NCBI RefSeq assembly: GCF_000003815.2
Contig: NC_049984.1
Span: 23,111,797 to 23,175,665 of the forward strand
DNA length: 63,869 nt
From: Branchiostoma floridae
Lineage: Eukaryota; Chordata; Leptocardii; Amphioxiformes; Branchiostomatidae
Reading direction: 5' to 3'
Part shown: piece by piece, positions 1-10,294 of the stretch
Layout: each line of letters opens with the position of its first letter
Position numbering within the stretch: position 1 is the first letter of the stretch
Position numbers and translations under genes: made by a program
The notes under the pieces: model-generated
What the model was told of the DNA's origin: nothing
Seen by the model: only the letters and a program-made list of their open reading frames with translations
Database searches by the model: none

Positions 1-46
1 CCCTTGGATGTCGGACACTTTGGTCCGTTACCAATGGCTAATCAGA

Positions 47-560
47 CCAAGTCGGGGTGTTGGGCCAAGTTGACCAGGGTGCTCAGCCGAGCTAATATAT
101 AACCAGGGTGTTGGGCCGAGCTGACCAGGGTGCTGGGCGGAGTTGACCAGGGTGCTCAGACGAGCTAATATATAATCAGGGTGTTGGGCCAAGTTGACCA
201 GGGTGCTCAGCCGAGCTAATATATAACCAGGGTGTTGGGCCGAGCTGACCAGGGTGTTAGGCGGAGTTGACCAGGGTGCTCAGACGAGCTAATATATAAC
301 CAGGGGTGTCGGGCCGAGCTGACCAGGGTGTTAGGCAGAGTTGACCAGGGTGCTCAGACGAGCTAATATATAACCAGGGTGTTGGGCCAAGTTGACCAGG
401 GTGCTCAGCTGAGCTAATATTTAACCAGGGTGCTGAGCCGAGCTGACCAGTGTGTTGAGCCAAGTTGACCAGGGTGTTGGGCTGATCTGACAAGGGTGTT
501 GGGCCAAGTTGACAAGGGTTTTGCCTTTTGGGCCAAGTTGACCAGGGTGTTGGGCTGAGT
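47..560. repeat. Minisatellite of about 20-nt subunits
   Basis: Tandem copies of a subunit close to GACCAGGGTGTTGGGCCGAG alternate with a variant carrying GAGCTAATATATAACC, giving a higher-order period of roughly 50-75 nt. The array becomes more irregular toward its right end. It lies immediately downstream, on the minus strand, of the splice donor at 655, so it would be in intron 1 of the duplicated SDR gene. The open frame across it on the minus strand is a by-product of the repeat and is not called as a gene. Confidence 0.9.
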
Positions 561-655
561 TGAGTCTGATACTGTTTTCTAGGCAGTTGGTTCTATTTTA
601 CTTGTCATTTCATGCTATTCTAAGCTGTATTTGAAGAGTAAGAGTACAAACTAAC

Positions 656-861
656 CTTGCTGGTAATGTCCACACGACTCCATCCACCTCCTTGGGCAGA
701 TTCCCCCAGGTCTCCTCCTCCTCCAACACAAACTGGACGGTCCCCTCCCCTCCCTCCTGCCGCCGTGTACAGTACACCTGTACTCCCCCACTCCTCAGGG
801 ATGCCGCCAAGGAAGAGCCAACAAAACCTGCTCCTACAACCAACACCTTCTGGACTTTCAT
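656..861 (-). CDS. First exon of a second YeeZ-like SDR gene (partial, gene runs off the left edge)
   Basis: The exon begins ATG AAA GTC CAG and encodes about 68 residues. It carries the dinucleotide-binding glycine motif GAGFVG near residue 10 and ends in a GTTAG splice donor with two bases carried over (CCA GCA AG). It is almost identical in DNA to the first exon at 7077-6869; the few changes are mostly conservative (for example K/R and S/T/A replacements). No matching exons 2-4 lie to its left inside the window, so only the start of this tandem duplicate is visible. A retroposed or orphan exon copy is possible, but the intact donor argues for a real gene start. Confidence 0.7.
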
Positions 862-1503
862 GGTGACTGTAATCAACGTTTGGCAGGAAAAAGAATCGAT
901 GGTTTCACTAACACCAACAGTTCAACTTGGGCATAGATCACCGAAGGCTGTGACATGTGGTGCTACTTAAGTCCTTATCAACTGTTGCGGACTTATATAA
1001 CAGTTATTTTTACACTGTTATGTAAGAATTGTTCTACATACTGGGAAGAATTGTAGGGCAGGTGTTTGCTCAGACCACAATCATAGAATGTTGCAAAAAA
1101 TGTTGAAAAATAGGACGATTAAAAGTGTGCATGTTACTTACATGTATTACAACTGCCCTCACACACCTCAAAAGGCTTTTACTATTAGCTTCAAATAGCA
1201 GTTCTTAAAGCTTTAAGAGCCTTTCTGGCTCGTACCTATGCTGTTCAAAACAGGTGATAAGCCTGGGAACTAAAGATCGTCTTACATAACAAATGACTTC
1301 ATGAGAAGTTATTGGACGTCTTACACAACAAATGACCTACTTTTATAGGTTACATAACTACTGAGAGTCAGTGTTTTTTTAACTCTAACTTCTGTATTAA
1401 CTTTATTAGCTTAAAGCCTCTTATTGTTGATCTGCGTTAAATTGAAAAAAAAAAATATCAATGTTGGTAACGTTGCAACAAAATGGGAAGCATAGGAAGA
1501 CTT

Positions 1504-1603
1504 NNNNNNNNNNNNNNNNNNNNNNNNNNNNNNNNNNNNNNNNNNNNNNNNNNNNNNNNNNNNNNNNNNNNNNNNNNNNNNNNNNNNNNNNNNNNNNNNN
1601 NNN
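1504..1603. other. Assembly gap (100 N)
   Basis: A run of exactly 100 N, probably a placeholder of unknown true length. Confidence 0.98.
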
Positions 1604-2146
1604 CTGTGATTTTTTTTTCTGCATTCTGTGTTACTTGTAAGACAATAGTCACTAATCTAAGACAAGTAAAGTACAAATGAAATTCACAGGATCAAAAAGT
1701 ACTATTATAAAACAAAAGGGATCTCTTCTTAAAGAGACTTTAGAACAAAGCAATATGAATTGTAGTGCTTACCTTAACTTATTTGGGCAGACAAATGATA
1801 TATGACTAGCTACAGGTATGTGCCTGACATGAGACTGTAAAAAAAGTAGGTCAAACTAGTTTAATGTATAACTGAAGGTATGCAAATGCCGAAGATATGC
1901 AAATTTGTATTCTCACCCCAGTTGTTTTGTGCCGCTGAGAAGTGAAGATATGGCTGTTCTGTTTGGAACAGAAGAAAAGAGAGTACTGTTCCACAGGGAA
2001 CATTGTAATTATAGAACTTGTGTTTAAGGGACAAAATGAGCTGGCACATCTACCAGGGGTATTAGGATTCAAATTTGCATCTTATTAAGTATTTGTCTGT
2101 CAGTTATCCATTAAACTGAGGACCTACTTTTCTTACAGTCGTTCGC

Positions 2147-2353
2147 TTAGGCTTAGGTCACATTTGAAGTTCCAAACCGGGGCCCGGCCAGGATGTTTTA
2201 AGAAAAATTAAAATGTGTACCCAGAAATATGCACATATCATTGGACATGACTAGTATTTTGACATTTTGATGTCTTTTATAACATTCTTTTCACTCCCGA
2301 AAGCTGCCTGCATGGCCAGGCCCCGGGTTGGGAATTGTGACCTAGGCCTTAGG
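2147..2353. mobile_element. Short inverted-repeat element (MITE-like)
   Basis: The left end reads TTAGGCTTAGGTCACA and then ACCGGGGCCCGGCC. The right end reads GGCCAGGCCCCGGGTT and then TGTGACCTAGGCCTTAG, so the two ends pair over about 40 bp with mismatches. There is no coding capacity. Confidence 0.6.
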
Positions 2354-2716
2354 GCACATGGCAGTAACTGTTCATATATTGACTGCCCAACTAATCGACA
2401 TAAGGTATGAGCCCTACACTTCTTATTGCCTAAAGATCCCTTTATCATTTAATATGAGTACTTTTAGTAGTGAATTTTAATTTGTCTTGCAAGTAACAAA
2501 ATGTCTTACAAATAATGTTGATCTGACATGCATACGGTCCACACATGTCCAAATATTCAATCAACTCCTTTGTTATACAGCGCAGCTGTCATACACTACC
2601 AAAATCCCAATCCAAGTAAGAGTTTCTGCCCAGTAGAATTCAAAGTAGTAAATCCTTAGGCTGACTTCTAAGTGCTAAAAAGGAATTTAGACCATGAAGT
2701 GAACAGACCTGATAAT

Positions 2717-2722
2717 TTATTT
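2717..2722 (-). terminator. Polyadenylation signal AATAAA of the SDR gene
   Basis: Read on the minus strand, AATAAA occurs about 140 nt after the stop codon at 2862, which suits a short 3' UTR. Confidence 0.5.
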
Positions 2723-2861
2723 GACCAATATTAAAGTCCGATGACAAAATTATACATACTAGTACAATATATCCGCATCAATGCTAAAAATAAGTTCCAT
2801 TCTTATTGCTTTTTCATGTAAAGATAAGACATTCTTGGTATTTCTTATCACAACTGTTGCA

Positions 2862-3009
2862 TCATTTCTTGGGATCCATAATCGTCTGGAATTTATAATC
2901 CTTTCCCATGATGCTCTGCAGCAAATTGTTCTGGACACGCCTGGAAATGTACGGCCCAGAGGAGGCTGCAGTTTGGTCTTCTGTCTCCGGGGGGAGCTCC
3001 AAACCAAAT
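2862..3009 (-). CDS. SDR gene exon 4 (terminal)
   Basis: The acceptor TGTTTACAG precedes a frame reading (R)FGLELPPETEDQ, which continues for 48 residues to TGA. The segment matches the C-terminal end of YeeZ-type proteins (GL-x-PP, followed by a closing helix). The first base completes a codon begun in exon 3. Confidence 0.7.
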
Positions 3010-6000
3010 CTGTAAACAACCATTTTCATGCAATGACTCACAAGCATAAATCTCTTGGAAGATGCAGATGACTTCAGTAGCTTTGTTACCTTCGCCAAGA
3101 AGGTTATATTTTGGGTAGCGTTTGTGTGTGTGTGTGTGTGTGTAGAAGACCAAAATAACTAGAGAACGCCTGGATGGATTGTATTGATATTTGGTATGTG
3201 GGTAGGTCTTGATGACACCTGGAAACAATTAGATGTTGGGCCCCCTAGCAGCCTGTAACGGTACTGCAGCAGAACTTCCTGGTTTAATATCTCAAATTCT
3301 GAACATGCTGTGGCTATGATTTTTGAGTGGTAGACAGCTATTGATGCCCAGGAGTAAGTGGTGTAGGTTTGGGCCCCTAGTGGCTTGCTTTGGAACTGCA
3401 GGGCAGGTTTAATGTTACACTTTAAAAGGGAATAACACTCAAGAAGGGGTTAACAGATTGTTATGATTTTTGGTATGTAGATAGCTTAAGTGATGCTTCA
3501 TATAATGACATATTAATTATGCAAATTGGTATCTAATTTGCATGATTAATGAGGACATTTTGTAAACACGCTCAGTTCCATTATGGAACCATTGCAACAT
3601 GTGACATTTGTAACTGAGAAGGAGAAGAATATTGATTGATATATATTATGCAAAATAAAGACCTAATTTGCATAATGAATGAGAAAATAAAATTGGTAAA
3701 TGACAGGAACTTCTTACTTTAATACATAGCATTTGGAAGTTATGTACAGGCGAACATCGTTGAACATTGATTATGCAAATGGGGATTTCATTTGCATAAA
3801 TTATCAGAAAATGCGATAAAAGCCTTCTTTCTTAACATAGATTGTGTACTTCTTCTTCTACTTGTATGGTGGAGGAGATGATCAACTAATATAGTTTATA
3901 AAAATGAGAACCTTATTTGCATAATTAATGACAAACATAATTAATACAGCAGTTGTAGAGAAGGGTTAGGATCATTTGGCGAAGGTATGGGGTCGTGGAA
4001 CTCTAGTTTCAGTTACTATACATTCTTCCTAGTAAAATTAAGACTTAGCTCAGGTACAAACAATCTTTCATACTGTAAATGAACGTAAGTTTTCAGTGGT
4101 TTTACATTGCAGCAGCTGCTGTAATTATGTTTTTTTTCACGGGGACCTTTTCACCTGCAACTCAAATCCACTGCAAAAAAACTTTGTTCCCTTGTCTGCT
4201 CACCTACCCTCTTGTCTTGTAGGTACAGTTGTAACTATACATTGTACAGTATTATGATGTGTTGGAGACTGTACTAATGTCCATCTGTAGCATATCATCC
4301 ATGCCAAGTCACTAGTAAGGTGGTGTCTGACTGGATGTACATGTATCATAAAGATGCCTGTGTTTCTGTTGCTGTGGCAGTATTGTGAACTCAAAGCCAT
4401 CACAAAAATTCCTAAAGTTGGTCACCAGGGTATTAGCTATGTTTTCCATTGGGTTTCACATGTGTGTCCTTCAGTCATACATTGGAATCACAATAGAAAA
4501 GTGTCCCAGTATGTGTCTACTGTATGATTGAGCTTAGCATGGGATTGTACATGATGCAAGAGCAAGGGACCCTACTCACCCGNNNNNNNNNNNNNNNNNN
4601 NNNNNNNNNNNNNNNNNNNNNNNNNNNNNNNNNNNNNNNNNNNNNNNNNNNNNNNNNNNNNNNNNNNNNNNNNNNNNNNNNNTATCCCTCCCAGCATGGG
4701 GGTTCCCATCACAGACATTGATAGCTTGACCTCTTGTCTCTGAATGTCTTCTCATAACTTCTTCTGTGACCTTGACGATGTCATCGACATGGGCTAGGTT
4801 TAGGAACTTGTCGACATTTTTGATGAAGCCCTTTTCGAACCAAGACTTTGGTTGTCGTGATTGTCCATTCTTACTCTCACCCCAGATCCCTGCAAGAATA
4901 TGCATGTTATATGTTGATTAAGGTTATATACAGATCCAACATACAATATTTAAAGACAACAATAAAGACAATTCAATATCTACAATACTTAGATTTGGGG
5001 ATTACTTCCAGATGTCTAAGTGACATCCATCACTCTTCTTCAGCATTGGTACTTAAGATGCACCATTCTAGTGATACTGAAAAAGATTGATGGTATCTCT
5101 GAATCTTATCCAGTTGGAGAAATCAAATTTGCTTTAAATGAATATTATACAATGCCTTGTGTAGTGTTGTCTAGGGGTGGGTATCAGTAAGGTGGACTGG
5201 TACAAAACCGTTCTTTCTTGTTGGACCGGTAAAAAAAAGGACCTGAAAAAAACTAGCGGACTAGATGTTGGACTGATTTGAAAATGAACAGATTATACCG
5301 ACAATGTTGTACCGTCCGCTACCGCCAAAATGACCCTGTCGGGAACTCCAAATCCTCACAAACTACCATTTTAAACCGGGCACAGGGTGACACATGGCCA
5401 TTGCATGGTCACAATATGCAGTGTTTCTGTATGGGACCAGAAATTGTGTGGCTGTGGCCGCGATGGACAGGTGGCCGCTATAGACTATTTCTTAATGCTT
5501 ACTCTAGGTCAATGGGAAAAATCCATGGGACCAACAAACAGTGACTGCAATGGACAGGTGGCCACTTTGCAAAGGAGGCCACAAACAAAGGTTTGACTCA
5601 GTACCTGCAAGCACTAGAACAGTAGCCCCCTTCTCGTGCAAGAAATCCTCCCCCTCTTCCCGGCTTCCTTCTTTCTGTATCTTCTTTGTCTTCTCATCCA
5701 CCCACTGGTGGACTTCTTCTACCTGGTACCGACTGGTTGAGCCATATACAATCACTGGCTTCTTCGAGTCCAGTATAGAATGGAGATAAGTGTCATACAG
5801 TCGCTGCACCTGTGACAAGGGCCTAGACAGAGAATAGTGTCAGTATTGATCAGTATTAAACAGAACCAAAAAAAGGATTATTTGCTGTGTCTTAATCTCT
5901 TTTGATATTGTATTGATATTAGATTGATTATTGAAAATATATTACAGAAAAACGCTTATCATTTTACAGTGAAAGGAAAATTTTTTGTGGCTATCTAATT

Positions 6001-7077
6001 TTGCAGTATGGAGAAACTGGAGTTAGTGGTTGAAACTGTCATGGAGGGTTTTACTACAAAATGACTGAAACTGAAAGGGGAAATGTTCATGATGGTTTTA
6101 AGTTTGCAGTGAAGAGGTCAAAACTGCAAACATAAAACCACTGTGAAAAATCCCCATTTGAATATGTTGCCTATATGAAAGAAAATACATTAAAAAATAT
6201 AGTATGAACTAATATCTTTTTGCACAATTTTTTTTTCTGAATAGCAATTTAAAAATTCTTTGTCTATAACCAAGTGATTTAGATAACAAACTTTTAGTGG
6301 ACGCCTAAACTGAACTAAACTGGTGACCGCCTGTCATTTTCCTCAGGGCAATTCTGACTAGTTTACATTGTACTGCAGCATAGGTGGCGCTGCTTACAAA
6401 TGCGGTCCCAAACATCAGTGATCTTCTTTCCTTAAATTTGCAGGAAAATACATCTAACCTCACAATTATTTGTGACATTGTCTAACCTTGTTGCCTTGGT
6501 ACCATTCGGAAAGTAGTTTGCTCTGGCGATGATCATTATATAATGATACAGTCGCTTCTGGCTCTGACATTCATTATACACTATAAACATGTATTTTGCT
6601 TCTCTGTGTTTCCATCTGGGAATGCGGACCATCTTAACGTCTGGAATCGTCCAAATTTTGGACGCAGGCGCTCATTGGTCTCTACATGAGCGAATTATGG
6701 AATGGGTTCAAACGATCGTTCGGCTTGTCATCGAACGAACCTTCTAGAACTCATTCCTTACTTCGCTCATTAACTGCCGTTCGCACCAAACGGTTTGAAT
6801 GTGCAGGATAGGTAGCAGAAGCGAACATAGGAGCGACTTACTATCCGCATGGTTCCCAGGTTACTAACCTTGCTGGTAATGTCCAGACGACTCCATCCAC
6901 CTCCCTGGGCAGATTCCCCCAGGTCTCCTCCTCCTCCAACACAAACTGGACGGTCCCCTCCCCTCCCTCCTGCCGCCGTGTACAGTACACCTGTACTCCC
7001 TCACTCCTCAGGGATGTCGCCAGGGAAGAGCCAACAAAACCTGCTCCTACAACCAGCACCTTCTGCAACTTCATCAT
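2862..7077 (-). CDS. Atypical SDR / NAD(P)-binding epimerase-like protein, YeeZ-like (four exons)
   Basis: The exons are 7077-6869, 5822-5605, 4889-4580 (interrupted by a gap) and 3009-2862. Phases agree across the two junctions that can be read (PAR/PLS and LVLA/GIW). The protein is about 294 residues if the gap size is right; bacterial YeeZ is about 274. Visible features are an N-terminal beta strand plus GxGxxG nucleotide-binding loop (GAGFVG), VVWTLPAR as in YeeZ's ITLPAR segment, YGSTSRY matching the S-T-S-x-Y stretch before the SDR active site, LNLAHVDDIVKV and INVCDGNPH (sugar-epimerase-like C-terminal half), and GLELPP in the last exon. The usual YxxxK lysine is not seen after the tyrosine, as in other atypical SDRs, so a reductase reaction cannot be assumed. 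Substrate is unknown. The protein is probably cytosolic, with no signal peptide. The start is the first ATG after a likely 5'-UTR splice acceptor (TTTCTTCCAG near 7101). Confidence 0.75.
3090..3987. mobile_element. DNA element with CCTTCGCCAA ends and an internal (TG)n
   Basis: The left end is ACCTTCGCCAAGAAGG and the right end is CATTTGGCGAAGGT, inverted relative to each other. After the left end comes a (TG)n tract (3121-3144), then a segment that recurs in diverged form after other (TG)n tracts in this window (about 12540 and 29400), for example GCCTGGATGGATTGTATTGA. Several direct copies of a 'TTATGCAAAT...TTTGCATAAT' motif follow (3510-3930). No intact ORF is present. It lies in intron 3 of the SDR gene. 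Confidence 0.6.
4580..4889 (-). CDS. SDR gene exon 3 (contains an assembly gap)
   Basis: The acceptor TTCTTGCAG precedes GG ATC TGG GGT. The frame encodes GIWGESKNG, LNLAHVDDIVKV and INVCDGNPH, then enters 100 N at 4682. The bases just left of the gap read CGG followed by GTGAGT on the minus strand, so the exon appears to end at 4580 with the gap inside it. About one third of the exon is therefore unread. Confidence 0.7.
4583..4682. other. Assembly gap (100 N) inside SDR exon 3
   Basis: A run of exactly 100 N. With this length the frame happens to be conserved to exon 4, but the size is probably nominal. Confidence 0.98.
5310..5590 (-). mobile_element. MITE-1 fragment, reverse orientation, truncated at both ends
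   Basis: It matches the interior of the MITE-1 copies at 40352 and 52253 when read on the minus strand: GGCCACTTTGCAAAG, TTTTTCCCATTGACCT, AGAAATAGTCTATAGCGG and CAGAAACACTGCATAT are shared. Neither terminal inverted repeat survives. It stops 15 nt short of the splice donor of SDR exon 2. Confidence 0.7.
5605..5822 (-). CDS. SDR gene exon 2
   Basis: The acceptor TCTGTCTAG and donor GTACTG bound 218 nt (1 + 72 codons + 1). It encodes PLSQVQRLYDTY, then the core strand KPVIVYGSTSRYQVEEV, a charged helix rich in K and E, and the strand ATVLVLA. The STSRY stretch sits where YeeZ has its STSVY site. Confidence 0.75.
6489..6862 (+). mobile_element. MITE-2 copy 1, touching the SDR exon 1 splice donor
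   Basis: The left end CCTTGGTACCATTCGG and right end CCGCATGGTTCCCAGG are inverted repeats. The interior (GTTTCCATCTGGGAA, GCGGACCAT, AACGTCTGGAAT, CAGGCGCT, GAATTATGGAATGG, AGCAGAAGCGAACATAGG) is shared with copies at 49943 and 61939. The right end lies about 6 nt into SDR intron 1, directly after the donor bases GTTAGT (minus strand). Confidence 0.8.
6869..7077 (-). CDS. SDR gene exon 1
   Basis: It starts ATG ATG AAG and encodes 69 residues with GAGFVG near residue 11, ending CCA GCA AG before GTTAGT. An upstream in-frame ATG (MNAMMK) follows the likely acceptor TTTCTTCCAG, so the protein could start three residues earlier. The codon completed by exon 2 gives PAR-PLS. Confidence 0.75.
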
Positions 7078-7104
7078 GGCATTCATCAATGGTTTATCTG
7101 GAAG

Positions 7105-7250
7105 AAAGAAATATAAAGTGGCATCAGTGTGGCACAATGCTGGCGTGTTTGGCCCAGAAACCAATCCTGGCATGCCCTGTTAACATTGTGCCCCTACAAA
7201 AGTTAACACGATTTCCTCACTTTGCTCAGGTGGAAATGAGCTAAGTTGGT
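7105..7250. mobile_element. SINE tail fragment
   Basis: It shares GGCCCAGAA, GGCATGCCCTG, TTGTGCCC, ACGATTTCCTCACTTTGCTC and CAGGTGGAAATGAG with the better-preserved SINE-like units at 18180 and 50942. No promoter boxes are left. Confidence 0.5.
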
Positions 7251-7555
7251 TTAGGCCATCCCTCAAGCACACAAAAGAATCCAGGCAATCTTTTCTACTT
7301 TTTTACTATAGTACTAGGGGTCCATCTCGGTGTGAGTGGATCTAATAAATCCGTCCGCATATACTGACAGCTTGTACTGTTCAGTACAAACCTGGTGTGT
7401 TACACCATATGGCAATTTACAGGGTAACGTTAACTGTTAATGTTATACCGTAGTATGTAAAATTATGCAAAAAAAAATACTGCTCACACAGCTTATCTGG
7501 TTTTGGAGAAAACTTTTCAAGCAGTGTCTAATGCAAGGCTACGAAAGTCACGGGT

Positions 7556-8236
7556 TCCTCACTGGGCTTCCAGTGACGAAGATATATTCAAAATAGCGTC
7601 ATCACTGGACGCCCAGCGACGAAGGAAGTTCGTCACTGGTTTCCCAGTGATGAGTTGCTTTGTTCCAGTGATGAAGCTCTCTCGGCACTGGAATTCCAGT
7701 GATGAACATTGTTTCGTCACTCGGTTTCCATTGATGAAATCCGCTCGTCACTCGGGGCCCAGTGATGAACGTCATTCGTCACTGGGCACCGAGTGTGGAA
7801 CCATCGAGGTCACCGGTTCCTCACTGGGTTTTCCAGTGATCGGTGACTCTTCGGCACTCGACACCGAGTGATGAAATTATTTCGGCACTAGGCTTCCAGT
7901 GACCACGTTCTAATAGCACTAGAACGTTCTAGTGCTGAGTTCGATATGCAACAAAAACACCCTAATTCACATGTTGCCATAGCCGTGTAACTGTTAGATT
8001 TGGTCCGGGAGCGTGGGGATTGACTTGCAGAGGCGACGACAGTATAACTTTAAGTGCTAACTTTCAAAATCCCCTCAACTGAAACGATGATTCCTTTTTC
8101 TTCAGTAAACTGAATATTTGTCGTCACTGGTTTACCAGCTGAAGTTTCCTCATCACTGGAAAACTAGTGACGATAAATATTCCCCACTGGTAAGCCAGTG
8201 ACGACGCGACTTCATCACTGGTTACCGAGTGATGAG
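7556..8236. repeat. Array of about 16 short palindromes
   Basis: Successive units of about 22-26 nt have the form TCRTCACTGG-(3-6 nt)-CCAGTGAYGA, spaced about 31-40 nt apart. Examples start at 7556, 7598, 7630, 7682, 7713, 7745, 7774, 7813, 7851, 7882 and 7914, and a second cluster starts at 8122, 8150, 8185 and 8212. Several units carry paired changes (CACTCG with CGAGTG at 7855; AGCACTAGAACG with CGTTCTAGTGCT at 7915; an outer GTCACCG with CGGTGAC at 7809). The flanks at about 7377 and 8270 share ACTGTTCAGTACAAA, and 7496 and 8368 share ATCTGGTTTTGGAGAA. The array may therefore be embedded in a repeated element. Open frames across it are by-products. Confidence 0.75.
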
Positions 8237-9667
8237 AAATTTACCCGTGACCTCGGTAGTTTTGCTGCACTGTTCAGTACAAAGTTGTGTTACAGTGCAA
8301 TGCAAACAAAACAACCAACTTCACATTGTATACTAACCACATTCAATGATTCTACCCATATGTTTAATCTGGTTTTGGAGAATTGTGATGAACAGGACAA
8401 AGCGGTGAGGCTTGAAGTAACTGTGTCACTGGGAAATACAGACATGACAGATGTAATATCATGTTTTAAACAGTGTCTGATATTTCAATGTAATTATATT
8501 TCATCTGTTGTAACAGTTAGATTGAAAGCCCTTTACCCTGTAGCAAAAGTGATTCTCCCCTTTCGAATGCGATGAATATGGAACTAAAAAGACGAATACA
8601 AATCTAAATTCATGAAAACATATATTACTCTTTCGCTATCGTGGGGAGGGGGGCACTCCAAAAGTCCTTGTTTGCTGTCATGGATATATTAGGGGTACAG
8701 AATGACTTTATGTGCACATATTTGAGTCCCTACCTCTCGTACAATATCTTAGCTCTCAGAAGCACAACACTGACGACCTGGACGAGGCTAGATAGCCTTA
8801 AATTGTGCAGAAATGAAGAAAGGACGAGAGAGTCCCACACTGACTGTAGCAGACGACATAAGATGGTGGACAACTTCAAAAATTACCCATGCTCCTCTTC
8901 GCAATCGTGCTGTCAAGATTTCCAAGCAGATGTTGGAAAGGTAAATTGTGAGGTTTTCGACACACTACACCCGCGTCCCGTAGTGTATAGCATGATATTG
9001 ACAGGGGATACCTATGCGTTAGAGAATGCTGATACCACTTTTCCGAGCTAAAACTCTTCAGAGATCCCAACAACTCTTTAATTTTTTATTCACTCTGACT
9101 CAGATAAACGATGATCTATCATATTCTATGCTGGCGTAAGACCACATCAGTACACCTAGTCCTAAATGTTAAAATAACCATAAATAACCACAAAGGCGTA
9201 AATGTACAACAAAAATAATACAGATTTCTGTCAAATGGAGTTTTATCACAAGGTTCCTGTAGTCCTTTTAATAATACATTGTGCATGTACAGTACTCGAG
9301 AATTACCTTCAACAAACTTAACGTTACATTATCTAAAAGAACATTATCTTGAACTTTCATACTGAATGGCAATGCTAAGAAAGGCAACAAAAATGTATCG
9401 TTTCCATATGACTTTTTTTATTGTTACCAAGTAAATATCTTCATTTTTATTTTTAAATCTATTGTGCAGATTTAAGATTTGTAAAATTAAGGTAAACAGT
9501 TTGTTAAGTTAAACAAAAATACGTAGACACGGTAGACTGATTTCGCTTATTAATGAGTCGAAATGTCAGTGATGACACTTTAGTCTAATATGATTGATGA
9601 TCAATGAAATGAGGACAGCCAAGGGGTGTGTCAAAAATCCGTGCTTGTATCGATTTATGTTTTTCTA
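8237..9667. other. Intergenic, no confident gene
   Basis: Two open frames (8198-8575 and 8641-9051) have no recognisable domain or splice support. A short possible exon at 8813-8940 is described among the findings. From 9050 to 9670 the DNA is AT-rich and nothing was recognised. Confidence 0.5.
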
Positions 9668-9988
9668 TTGGGCCATGTTGAATCAAATATATGGATGACA
9701 TGCAGGCGCGCGCGCACTAATTTTCATCTGTGTCCAAAAAAGTTTTCGACCATTTGTAAATCGTACAAAGCAGTTGTAAAATAAGCAAATGTAAGTCGTA
9801 TATTGTAAAAAAAAGATATGCAGGAAAACGGATACTTATGTCGTAGAATGGAAAGTCGATGGGGAAGATATGAAAGAAGAAAAATGAAGAATCTATTGTT
9901 CTGTATCATACCCTGTGATTTCAGTCATTTTATTAAACCTTAAGCTTCCTGAACATTCAGACTTCATAATGTAACTTCCCCTTTAATT

Positions 9989-10075
9989 TATGGAAATGCT
10001 AAACTTTCTTTCCAACACGAATTAATGGGACTTACCCAAATTTTCGTGTTGGAAAGAAAGTTTAGCATTTCCATA
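9989..10075. repeat. Perfect 33-bp inverted repeat, 21-nt loop
   Basis: The left arm 9989-10021 and right arm 10043-10075 are exact reverse complements (the outer end reads TATGGAAATGCTAAAC). The arms show no mismatch, so the hairpin is recent or maintained. Confidence 0.9.
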
Positions 10076-10205
10076 ATGTATTCTACCAACACAGATGAAC
10101 TTTCATGCTCCCCTTTAATTTGTCCAACTTTTTTATTTGCACACTCGCGTTTTGGGTCCTCTCCAAGCAGAGGTTAGGCTCCGGTTGTTTTAGACTTTTT
10201 TGAAA

Positions 10206-10294
10206 TCGTTTTTATCGGGCTTTCTATTTTAATTTGTACTCTTTCCTGATATCAAGAAATAAAGAGTACAAAATAGAAAGCCCGATAAAAACGA
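10206..10294. repeat. Second long hairpin, 34-bp stem with a 5-nt bulge
   Basis: The left arm 10206-10244 pairs with 10261-10294 apart from extra bases AATTT in the left arm. The loop centres on GATATC. It lies about 130 nt from the previous hairpin. Confidence 0.85.

Larger units (their letters stand above)
862..2716. other. Intergenic stretch between the tandem SDR genes
   Basis: No exon is recognised here. The stretch holds a 100-N gap (1504-1603), an inverted-repeat element at 2147-2353 and otherwise AT-rich DNA. Regulatory sequence of the downstream duplicate probably lies close to 862-1000, but no clear motif was seen. Confidence 0.6.

Noticed and set aside
47-560. Direct repeats as a CRISPR array, or the minus-strand open frame as a gene
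   Set aside because: There are no unique spacers between repeats, the genome is eukaryotic, and the open frame only reflects the repeat period.
7503-7871. 122-codon open frame across the palindrome array
   Set aside because: It begins at a non-ATG codon, and its repeated SSDE-like peptide is explained by the palindromic units.
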